From: Bisbaumannia sp015645095
Lineage (GTDB): Bacteria > Pseudomonadota > Gammaproteobacteria > Pseudomonadales > Halomonadaceae
Direction: 5' to 3'
Assembly: GCA_036871055.1 (NCBI GenBank)
Contig: CP141893.1
Span: 930,001 to 994,000, forward strand
DNA: 64,000 nucleotides
Position 1 is the first letter of the stretch, and the number at the start of each line of letters is the position of its first letter. Below the pieces are notes generated by a model. That model made no database searches and was not told the DNA's origin. It saw nothing but the letters and a program-made list of their open reading frames with translations. The position numbers were made by a program, and so were the translations under genes. Below, piece by piece: positions 45,701-51,935 of this stretch.

Positions 45701-45832
45701 ATTCCCGACTTCCAGCTCGAGACCACGGTGCGTGCCACCGATGGCGACGGCGATTTCGTCGAGGGTAGCTTCACCATCGATATTGGTGGCAGTGGCGAGA
45801 GTGAGATGTCCATGGAGGACAGCCTGCTCTAG
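42797..45832 (+). CDS. Large T1SS-143/DUF5801-type secreted matrix or adhesin protein
   Basis: A 1011-residue very acidic protein without signal peptide, as expected for a type I substrate. Residues 1-60 are of unknown type. About 395-530 resemble the T1SS-143 repeat (from DDGPSVGDNLTVELDDG to VTDKDGDSIDGSLMI). About 545-700 match DUF5801 (FGADG, GLVDTLTGQ, LTQSRALVHP, TATAMDADGDEV, FVFLDDEPEF). A jelly-roll-like section follows (about 800-965). No GGxGxD RTX repeats and no LapA-type retention module or TAAG motif were found. Probably exported by the upstream ATPase-adaptor pair and held at the surface in another way. Slightly lower GC than its neighbours. Confidence 0.8.
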   Translation: MSEDLLEITDSISIDETPGVQADKDEIAVEEDWAAQLAALFPGYDFGKPANLSHKEGMISTPDGFSTIGWAADEEGTSLDGVESNLMALDPESGEYEAVTLSTEDDGKVLIGTTASGNIAFIAVIVPSEDGLSSDVYLLGYLPMEHGDSSDPDDFVELAGLYVHVTVEGSLDFEFDGAPSGNNDFMAFGEADGVAIVVTGRTEGETVNSSKAGNEPTSLAANSNNINAGEGLVITYVLGMNPDYLVPNLSGPEASDTANILFDDLHSATEGSVTIVKVGPGNTTATVKITALYTEVELGADFIPGITNDGVITITAVYVNGEVAASTTDSNGAVTVTGIRNNDVITFETDGDHNRFVVENGGTGNARFSLGGVSIAGTEEQSDAALASLLFYDDGPSVGDNLTVELDDGALEGGNKEDFEPVNTTGTLAHDFGADGAGSIEWLTTGAPAGFSYVLDGDDLQIKQDDVVVLTLTVDADGNYTVTQNSPVMHAPGDGENTQTFSIGYRVTDKDGDSIDGSLMIDVVDDVPTIALSGDTVDPLETDDSDIIDSDSADFSVLFDVSFGADGPADGGGLSYSLSVLNASSGLVDTLTGQAVMLALDEDGDIVGSIMVEGDAVEVIRISVDTESGEVTLTQSRALVHPGVNDPNDQVTLASGTIGLTATAMDADGDEVNSDPVDISGAFVFLDDEPEFERDIEDGSVAFLVGQTDTDSGFLDYGNDGAKSFVITDYTELPNDTILGEVTAVLSADGTELVYSNADGELFRLTLDSVNSYLFEVLQDAPLILNPLDFGSVTPGGPKELEIVQGELGTTTVVFDGFLSTNFDGDAVEEYDQGNLPDPGDTADDVNISSKGIGLKDNQMDPGEQLKFSVYEDFTAGITKEVEGVQLVIDGGTGPNTTFSVRMVAYDSDGNLVAEEVFEGLALPKGSNTLVLDFLPGESFHEVYLFHDLDNDNNGFRIKSISLYEREEIPDFQLETTVRATDGDGDFVEGSFTIDIGGSGESEMSMEDSLL

Positions 45833-45861
45833 GCCGAATCACTCGATTGCCATATCACTAC

Positions 45862-45898
45862 CCACAGGCCGACCCGCAGTTCGCGGGCCGGCCTGCGG
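45862..45898. terminator. Imperfect hairpin after the matrix protein gene
   Basis: Arms 45862-45877 and 45883-45898 pair at 14 of 16 positions with a 5-nt loop. There is no T-run. Probable end of the second secretion locus. Confidence 0.45.
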
Positions 45899-46099
45899 TG
45901 TTTACACCGGCCCTGGGTGGAGATACCCCGCGGCCCAGCTATGGCCAGGACGTCCCTTGTGAGGCTTTGGTCGCGCTGCGGCGGTGTGCCGCAGGACGCC
46001 TCATGCCCTTGTGATCTAAGGTTATGCAATTGCTGCATCCATAAGCCGGGCCGTCTCCCAAGGGCGAGCCCGGGGTCATCACCGATGGGAGACCTTCCT

Positions 46100-46570
46100 A
46101 TGCTGTCACGCAAGACCTTCGCCCTGGCCGCGGCCATTCCTTCCCTGGGCCTGGCCAGCCTGGCCATGGCCGACGACCATGAGCATGCCGAGTCCGATCG
46201 TGCCCTGGTGATTCTGACCAGCGATTCCCTCTATACCCAGGGCATGGCGATGATCCTCTCCAATGCCATGCAGCAGCAGGGCACCGAGCTGCACATTCTG
46301 CTCTGCGATGGTGCCGGCGAGCTGGCCGTAGAGGGCTACGCCAGCCCCGAGACGATCGCCACGCCGCCAGCCAATCCGGCGGGCGAGGTGGTGCCGGAGG
46401 CCCTGCTGGGCATGCTGATGAACCACGGTGCCAACGTCGAGGTCTGTGCCATCTTCCTGCCCAATACCGATCATGAGGCGTCCGACCTGAAGGACGGCGT
46501 CGGTGTGGCCGCCCCGGGCCCCATCGCCGAGATGATGCGCGCCCCGGCTATCCCGGTGTACAGCTTCTAA
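46100..46570 (+). CDS. Exported DsrE-like protein
   Basis: A 156-residue protein with an N-terminal signal peptide (TFALAAAIPSLGLASLAMA, cut near residue 24). The mature part has the DsrE/F-like fold pattern: ALVILTSDSLYTQGMAMILSNAM, then ELHILLCDGAGELAV with one Cys, and a second Cys in ANVEVCAIFLPN. DsrE-like proteins carry or relay sulfur on a cysteine; a periplasmic one would handle sulfane sulfur or thiols outside the cytoplasm. The ATG at 46100 follows GGGAG. The same leader (GATGGGAGACCTTC) precedes the peroxiredoxin gene. Ends in a strong terminator. Confidence 0.8.
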   Translation: MLSRKTFALAAAIPSLGLASLAMADDHEHAESDRALVILTSDSLYTQGMAMILSNAMQQQGTELHILLCDGAGELAVEGYASPETIATPPANPAGEVVPEALLGMLMNHGANVEVCAIFLPNTDHEASDLKDGVGVAAPGPIAEMMRAPAIPVYSF

Positions 46571-46612
46571 CCTCGCTAGGATCTGCGTTCCGCAGGAAAA
46601 AGATTCCACCTT

Positions 46613-46648
46613 GCCGAGCCCGGGTAATGCCGTGGCTCGGCTTTTTTT
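46613..46648 (+). terminator. Intrinsic terminator after the DsrE-like gene
   Basis: Stem GCCGAGCC (46613-46620) with GGCTCGGC (46634-46641), then seven T. Strong rho-independent terminator 42 bp after the stop. Confidence 0.92.
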
Positions 46649-46789
46649 ATTTAAAACAAAGATTTGCAAAAGCTATCCGCAGGATAGGGAATGCCGATTG
46701 GTGGTATATTCATTATTGGAATAAATTTATAACCGTAGTCAGGGCGCGATGCCCACCCAGTCACACTTGATCAACGATGGGAGACCTTC

Positions 46790-47440
46790 ATGGAAAACCA
46801 GACTCAACCCAGCGTCACCATGCCGCAGCTCAACATGCCGGCACCCGATTTCACCGCCAAGACCACCCAGGGCGAGAAGTCCCTGAGTGACTACAAGGGC
46901 AAGTGGCTGGTGCTGTTCGCTCACCCCGCCGACTTTACCCCGGTATGCACCACCGAGTTCATGGCCTTCGCGCGTCGTGCCGAAGAGTTCAAGGCTGCGG
47001 ATACCGAGCTGCTGGGCCTCTCCATCGATGGAGTCCATGCGCATATCGCCTGGACGCGTAGCATCAAGGAGAACTTCGGCGTCGAGATCCCCTTCCCGAT
47101 CATCGCCGACCTGAACATGAAGGTGGCCAATGCCTACGGCATGGTGCAGCCCGGCGCCAGCGACACCTCGGCGGTGCGTGCCACCTTCGTGATCGATCCC
47201 CAGGGCATCCTGCGGGCAATGATCTACTACCCCATGAGCAATGGTCGCTCCATCGATGAGGTGCTGCGTCTGGTCAAGTCACTCCAGACCAGTGATGCTC
47301 ATGGAGTCGCCACGCCGGAGGCCTGGCAGCCGGGTGAGCCGGTGATCGTGCCGCCGCCTGCCACCGATGCCGAAGCTGAGGCGCGCCAGGGTCAAGGCTA
47401 CGACTACACCGACTGGTACTTCAGCAAGAAGACCCTCTAA
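46790..47440 (+). CDS. Peroxiredoxin, Prx6 (1-Cys) type
   Basis: A 216-residue AhpC/TSA-family protein. The peroxidatic Cys53 lies in PADFTPVCTTEF, and the C-terminal extension (ATPEAWQPGEPVIVPPP, ending YDYTDWYFSKKTL) is that of the Prx6 group. No second conserved resolving Cys is seen. It reduces peroxides, and possibly persulfides, in the cytoplasm. An AT-rich promoter region lies upstream (46650-46745), and the GATGGGAGACCTTC leader is shared with the DsrE-like gene. The sulfur-gene neighbourhood suggests a role in sulfur-related redox stress. Confidence 0.92.
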   Translation: MENQTQPSVTMPQLNMPAPDFTAKTTQGEKSLSDYKGKWLVLFAHPADFTPVCTTEFMAFARRAEEFKAADTELLGLSIDGVHAHIAWTRSIKENFGVEIPFPIIADLNMKVANAYGMVQPGASDTSAVRATFVIDPQGILRAMIYYPMSNGRSIDEVLRLVKSLQTSDAHGVATPEAWQPGEPVIVPPPATDAEAEARQGQGYDYTDWYFSKKTL

Positions 47441-47656
47441 GAGGGGGGCCCGTCGGGGGAGACCCCGACCGGCAACGATTCAGGGAGAGGGGAGGCTGTC
47501 GTGAGTATTCCCTTGCCAAGGAAGGCACCCTGGTTGGCTGGTCATGGGCACAACGCCTGGCCAAACAAGAGAACTGGTTATGCAAAAAAGGAATATGCTT
47601 AAAACTTAAAATCTGTTAGCCTTCAAGAATGGCGCGAGACGTTTAGAGGTGCTTCC

Positions 47657-48523
47657 ATGCGCAACCCCATTGTTACCCCGTTTTTTGACGAGCCCACCAA
47701 CACCTTCAGCTATGTGGTGCAGGACCCGGAGAGTCAGGCCTGTGCCATTCTCGACTCCGTTCTCGACTTCGACTACGCCGCCGGGCGCACCGATGTTCGC
47801 TCCGCCGACGAGATCATCGCCTTCGTGCGGGGCCGGGGCCTGACGGTGGAGTGGATCCTCGAGACCCATGTGCATGCCGACCACCTGTCGGCGGCGCCCT
47901 ACCTGCACGAGGCCCTGGGGGGCAAGACCGGCATCGGTGCGCGGATCACCGAGGTGCAGGAGATCTTCGGCAAGGCCTTCAATGCCGGCACTGAGTTTGC
48001 CCGCGATGGTAGCCAGTTCGATCGCCTCTTCGAGGAGGGCGATACCTTTACCATCGGTCAGCTCGAGGGGCGTGTCCTGCATACCCCGGGGCATACCCCG
48101 GCCTGCCTCACCTATGTGATTGGCGATGCCGCCTTCGTCGGCGACACCCTCTTCATGCCCGATTACGGTACCGCCCGCTGCGACTTCCCCGGCGGTGATG
48201 CGCGCACCCTCTATCGCTCCATCCAGAAGGTGCTGTCGCTGCCCGAGGAGACCCGCCTCTTCCTCTGCCACGATTACAAGGCACCGGGGCGTGAGGAATA
48301 CCAGCACCAGACCAGCGTGGCCGAGCAGCGCGCCCATAACATCCATGTGCATCAGGGCGTGCAAGAGGACGAATTCGTGCGCATGCGTACCGAGCGGGAT
48401 GCCACCCTGGGCATGCCGCGGCTGATCATTCCTTCCGTGCAGGTCAATATGCGTGCCGGCGAGATGCCCCCTGCCGAAGACAATGATCAGGTCTACCTCA
48501 AGGTGCCTATCAACCGCTTTTGA
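47657..48523 (+). CDS. Persulfide dioxygenase-like metallo-hydrolase (Blh/ETHE1 type)
   Basis: A 288-residue metallo-beta-lactamase-fold protein. The motif ETHVHADHLSAAPYL holds the metal ligands; HTPGHTPAC, VGDTLFMPDYGTAR and CHDYKAP follow. The layout is that of Blh, the enzyme found with BigR-regulated sulfide detoxification genes and related to the iron enzyme ETHE1 that oxidises glutathione persulfide to sulfite. Located 216 bp after the peroxiredoxin in an AT-rich gap (ATGCAAAAAAGG, then CTTAAAACTTAAAA) that probably holds a promoter. Followed 11-14 bp later by the TIGR01244 sulfurtransferase. Confidence 0.87.
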   Translation: MRNPIVTPFFDEPTNTFSYVVQDPESQACAILDSVLDFDYAAGRTDVRSADEIIAFVRGRGLTVEWILETHVHADHLSAAPYLHEALGGKTGIGARITEVQEIFGKAFNAGTEFARDGSQFDRLFEEGDTFTIGQLEGRVLHTPGHTPACLTYVIGDAAFVGDTLFMPDYGTARCDFPGGDARTLYRSIQKVLSLPEETRLFLCHDYKAPGREEYQHQTSVAEQRAHNIHVHQGVQEDEFVRMRTERDATLGMPRLIIPSVQVNMRAGEMPPAEDNDQVYLKVPINRF

Positions 48524-48537
48524 CGCGAGGTGTCATG

Positions 48538-48969
48538 ATGCAACTTCATGAGCTGGAACCCGGCCTCTGGGTAGCCCCGGCCCTGTCGGTCGACAATCTG
48601 GATGACCTGGCCCGTCGCGGCGTCAAGTCGGTGATCTGCAATCGCCGTCCCGGTGAGGCCGCAGATCATGATGCTCAGGCCATGCAGGCCCGGGCCGCTA
48701 TCCTGGGCATCCAGTGGCGCGCTATCCCGGTCACTCCCGGCGACTATAGCGACGAGGATATCGCCGCCTTCGCCGAGGCGTTGGCCAAGCTGCCGCGTCC
48801 CCTGGTGGCCTTCTGCCGGACGGGGCGTCGTGCCACCCACCTCTGGGCGCATGCCCGCAGCCAGCAGCCGAGCTGCGACCTGGCGGTCCTGCTTGCCGCG
48901 GCTCGCAAGGCTGGTCACGACCTGGAAGATCGTCGGGCGCTGCTGGAAGCCGCCGCACGCCAGGGCTGA
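48538..48969 (+). CDS. TIGR01244-family sulfurtransferase (DUF442)
   Basis: A 143-residue protein with a dual-specificity-phosphatase-like fold. SVICNRRPGEAADHD and the loop VAFCRTGRRATHLWA carry the active Cys in a C-x5-R-like P-loop. This is the domain that in some species is fused to the Blh persulfide dioxygenase; here it is a separate gene directly downstream. It probably transfers sulfane sulfur, for example from thiosulfate to glutathione. Adjacent ATG codons occur at 48535 and 48538; GCGAGG favours 48538. The gap to SulP is 3 bp. Confidence 0.85.
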   Translation: MQLHELEPGLWVAPALSVDNLDDLARRGVKSVICNRRPGEAADHDAQAMQARAAILGIQWRAIPVTPGDYSDEDIAAFAEALAKLPRPLVAFCRTGRRATHLWAHARSQQPSCDLAVLLAAARKAGHDLEDRRALLEAAARQG

Positions 48970-48972
48970 GCC

Positions 48973-50730
48973 ATGTCCCCCAAGCGTTACTTGCCGATCC
49001 TGCAGTGGTTGCCTGACTATCGCCGGCAGACCCTAGCCAGTGATCTGCTGGCGGCACTGATCGTCACCATCATGCTGATTCCCCAGTCGCTGGCTTATGC
49101 CATGTTGGCGGGGCTGCCACCCGAGGTGGGGCTCTACGCCAGCATCGCGCCGCTGGTGATTTATGCCATCTTCGGTACCAGCCGCACCCTGGCGGTGGGG
49201 CCGGTGGCGGTGGTGTCGCTGATGACCGCGGCGGCGGTGAGCCAGGTGGCGCCCCAGGGCAGCCCCGAGTACCTGGGGGCGGCCCTGGTGCTGGCACTGC
49301 TGTCCGGACTGATGCTGACCCTGATGGGGGTGGCACGCCTGGGCTTTTTGGCCAACTTCCTGAGCCATCCGGTGATCTCGGCCTTTATTACCGCCTCGGG
49401 GCTGATCATCGCCGCCAGTCAGCTTCGCCATCTGCTGGGCGTGGAGGCCATGGGCCATAGCCTCTTGCCGCTACTGGGCAGCCTGGCGGCAGCACTGCCG
49501 GCGACCCACTGGCCGACCCTGCTGATCGGCGCCTCGACCCTGGCCTTCCTCTATGCCGCCCGACGCTGGCTCAAGCCGGCCCTGATCGGGCTGGGGGTGG
49601 CCGAGCGGCCGGCGGATCTGTTGACCAAGGCGGCGCCCATCGCCGCGGTGGCGGTCACCACCCTGCTGACCTGGGGACTGGGCCTCGACGAGCGGGGCGT
49701 CGCCGTGGTGGGCGCGGTGCCGGCGGGGCTGCCACCGCTGACCCTCCCGGGGCTGGAGTTCGGCCTATGGCGCGAACTGGCGGTGGCGGCGCTGTTGATC
49801 AGCATCGTCGGCTTCGTGGAGTCGGTCTCGGTGGGACAGACCCTGGCCGCCAAGCGCCGCCAGCGCATCGACCCGGATCAGGAGCTGGTGGGGCTCGGCG
49901 CCTCCAATATCGCCGCTTCCTTCAGCGGGGGTATGCCGGTCACCGGCGGCTTCGCCCGTTCGGTGGTCAATTTCGATGCCGGGGCGGAAACCCCGGCGGC
50001 GGGGGCCTTCACCGCCCTCGGCATCGGCCTGGCGGCGCTGCTGCTGACGCCGCTGATCGCTTACTTGCCGATCGCCACCCTGGCGGCGACGATCATCGTG
50101 GCGGTGCTGTCGCTGGTGGACTTCGGCGCCCTGCGCCGCACCTGGAGCTATTCGCGCAGCGACTTCCTGGCCATGCTGGCGACCCTGGCGGTGACCCTGC
50201 TGCATGGGGTGGAGAGCGGCATCCTGGCGGGGGTGGGGCTCTCCCTGGCCCTGCATCTCTATCGCACCAGCCGGCCCCATAGCGCCGTGGTGGGGCGGGT
50301 GCCGGGCAGCGAGCATTTTCGCAACGTGCAGCGCCATCGGGTCGAGACCGATGCGCACCTGGTGATCCTGCGGGTGGACGAGAGCCTCTACTTCGCCAAT
50401 GCCCGCTTCCTGGAAGATACCGTGATGGCCCTGGCGGCTCGCCAGCCGGGCCTGGAGCATCTGGTGCTGGCCTGCCAGGCGGTCAATGGCATCGACGCCT
50501 CGGCTCTGGAGAGCCTGGAGGCGATCAACACTCGCCTCAAGGACGCCGGCGTGACCCTGCATCTGGCCGAGGTGAAGGGGCCGGTGATGGATCGTCTGGC
50601 CCAGACCGACTTCTATCGCGCCCTGACCGGCCGAGTCTTCCTGAGTACCTATGATGCCTGGCGGGCGCTGCATGGGGATGGCGTCGACAGCGCCATCGCC
50701 TGCCCGGCCAAGGCCTCCAACGACCTCTAA
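48973..50730 (+). CDS. SulP-family anion transporter with STAS domain
   Basis: A 585-residue inner-membrane permease. The N-terminus IPQSLAYAMLAGLPPEVGLYASIAPLVIYAIFGTSRTLAVGPVA is the SulP signature. About 12-14 helices are followed by a C-terminal STAS domain (about 450-560; LVILRVDESLYFANARFLEDTV). Family members carry sulfate, bicarbonate or related anions with Na+ or H+. In this sulfur gene cluster, export or import of sulfite or sulfate is the likely job (inference). It starts 3 bp after the TIGR01244 gene, so the two are in one operon. Confidence 0.9.
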   Translation: MSPKRYLPILQWLPDYRRQTLASDLLAALIVTIMLIPQSLAYAMLAGLPPEVGLYASIAPLVIYAIFGTSRTLAVGPVAVVSLMTAAAVSQVAPQGSPEYLGAALVLALLSGLMLTLMGVARLGFLANFLSHPVISAFITASGLIIAASQLRHLLGVEAMGHSLLPLLGSLAAALPATHWPTLLIGASTLAFLYAARRWLKPALIGLGVAERPADLLTKAAPIAAVAVTTLLTWGLGLDERGVAVVGAVPAGLPPLTLPGLEFGLWRELAVAALLISIVGFVESVSVGQTLAAKRRQRIDPDQELVGLGASNIAASFSGGMPVTGGFARSVVNFDAGAETPAAGAFTALGIGLAALLLTPLIAYLPIATLAATIIVAVLSLVDFGALRRTWSYSRSDFLAMLATLAVTLLHGVESGILAGVGLSLALHLYRTSRPHSAVVGRVPGSEHFRNVQRHRVETDAHLVILRVDESLYFANARFLEDTVMALAARQPGLEHLVLACQAVNGIDASALESLEAINTRLKDAGVTLHLAEVKGPVMDRLAQTDFYRALTGRVFLSTYDAWRALHGDGVDSAIACPAKASNDL

Positions 50731-50748
50731 CCAAGACGGAGAATGACC

Positions 50749-50949
50749 ATGAACCTGAAACGCAATGTGGGCGGTGTCGACAAGCTGGCGCGTATCGTGG
50801 TGGGGGCCGTGCTGGTGGGGTTGGCCATCACCGGCACCCTCGGTGCCTGGGCCTGGATTGGCCTGGCGCCACTGATCACCGGCCTGGTCAATTTCTGCCC
50901 CCTCTATCCGCTGCTGGGCATCACTACCTGCAAGTCGTCGAACAAGTGA
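50749..50949 (+). CDS. DUF2892 (YgaP-type membrane) protein
   Basis: A 66-residue protein with two membrane helices (ARIVVGAVLVGLAITGTLGAWAWIGLAPLITGLVNFCPLYPLLGI) and a conserved Cys before the basic tail. The opening NVGGVDKLARI is typical of DUF2892, the membrane part of YgaP rhodaneses, and is often found alone in sulfur-oxidation operons. The GGAG site favours the ATG at 50749 over that at 50743. Confidence 0.85.
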   Translation: MNLKRNVGGVDKLARIVVGAVLVGLAITGTLGAWAWIGLAPLITGLVNFCPLYPLLGITTCKSSNK

Positions 50950-50996
50950 GTTCGGGGCGGCGACCTCGATCAATGAGATAACGAAGGAGTAGCGAC

Positions 50997-51458
50997 GTGG
51001 ATTGGATGGCAAGCCTGCAGGGGCTGCTGGGGGGCATCTTGATCGGCCTCTCCGCCACCTGGTTGATGGGTAGCCTGGGGAAAATTGCCGGCATCAGCGG
51101 CATTCTCTCCGGGCTGGCCTTCGAGCGCCCCAAGGGAGACAGCGCCTGGCGGCTGACCTTCCTGCTGGGGCTGATCAGCGGCCCGCTGCTGGTGATGGCC
51201 CTCGGCGGCGGCCTGGGCAATGTGGCCGGGGCCCCCGGCGAGGTGATCGGCGCCCCGGCGGGAGGCGTGGGACTGATGCTGGTCGCCGGCCTGCTGGTCG
51301 GCCTCGGCACCGGCCTCGGCAGTGGCTGCACCAGCGGTCACGGGGTCTGCGGCCTGTCGCGGCTCTCGCCCCGCTCGCTGCTGGCCACCCTGACCTTCCT
51401 GGTGGTGGCCATGATCACCGTTTATGTGGTGCGGCATCTGGTGGGAGGTGGCTTATGA
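50997..51458 (+). CDS. YeeE/YedE-family half-transporter, first subunit
   Basis: A 153-residue membrane protein with about four to five helices. The motif GLGTGLGSGCTSGHGVCGLSRLSPRS carries the conserved Cys residues of the YeeE/YedE thiosulfate-transport family. GTG start at 50997 with AAGGAG 7 nt upstream. ATGA overlap with the second half-gene. Split pairs of this type (PmpA/PmpB-like) occur next to Blh and sulfurtransferase genes and probably move sulfur-containing ions such as thiosulfate across the inner membrane. Confidence 0.88.
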   Translation: MDWMASLQGLLGGILIGLSATWLMGSLGKIAGISGILSGLAFERPKGDSAWRLTFLLGLISGPLLVMALGGGLGNVAGAPGEVIGAPAGGVGLMLVAGLLVGLGTGLGSGCTSGHGVCGLSRLSPRSLLATLTFLVVAMITVYVVRHLVGGGL

Positions 51459-51868
51459 AGGCCTTGATGGGCTATCTCGCCGGGCTCTTGTTCGGCCTGG
51501 GGCTGGCCATTTCCGGCATGACCGACCCGGCCCGGGTGCTGGGCTTCCTGGATATCGCCGGGGCCTGGGATCCGACCCTGATGTTCGTGCTGGGCGGGGC
51601 GGTCACCACCACCTTTATCGGCTACCGGCTGGTATGGCGTCGCGGCGCGCCGCTGCTGGGCACGGCCTTCCAGTTGCCGACCCGGCGTGACTTCGATGCC
51701 CGCCTGATCGGGGGCTCGGCGCTGTTCGGGGTGGGCTGGAGCCTCTCCGGCTACTGCCCGGGGCCGGCCTTTGCCTCCCTTGCGGGCCTGAGCGCCCCGC
51801 TGCTGGCCATGGTGCTGGCCATGCTGGCGGGCTGGTACCTGGCCCGGGTGATTCCTTCCCGGGGCTGA
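51455..51868 (+). CDS. YeeE/YedE-family half-transporter, second subunit (DUF6691)
   Basis: A 137-residue membrane protein, partner of the previous one. It contains GLAISGMTDPARVLGFLDIAGAWDPTL and GVGWSLSGYCPGPAFASL, the DUF6691/YedE motifs with the conserved Cys. Four helices. The start overlaps the first subunit's stop as ATGA. A strong hairpin (51902-51931) ends the cluster. Confidence 0.88.
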   Translation: MKALMGYLAGLLFGLGLAISGMTDPARVLGFLDIAGAWDPTLMFVLGGAVTTTFIGYRLVWRRGAPLLGTAFQLPTRRDFDARLIGGSALFGVGWSLSGYCPGPAFASLAGLSAPLLAMVLAMLAGWYLARVIPSRG

Positions 51869-51901
51869 TCCTTTCCTTCGTTCGTTCAGCCTACCTTGAA
51901 C

Positions 51902-51931
51902 CGCTCCCCGCCGGCCTGCCGGCGGGGAGCG
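51902..51931. terminator. Hairpin between convergent sulfur and GGDEF-EAL genes
   Basis: Perfect 14-bp arms at 51902-51915 and 51918-51931 with a 2-nt centre, in the 67-bp gap between convergent genes. Probably a bidirectional terminator. Confidence 0.7.
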
Positions 51932-51935
51932 CGCG

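Noticed and set aside
42797..45832. LapG-cleavable retention module in the second matrix protein
   Set aside because: No TAAG-type motif or retention-module-like start was found in the N-terminal 150 residues.
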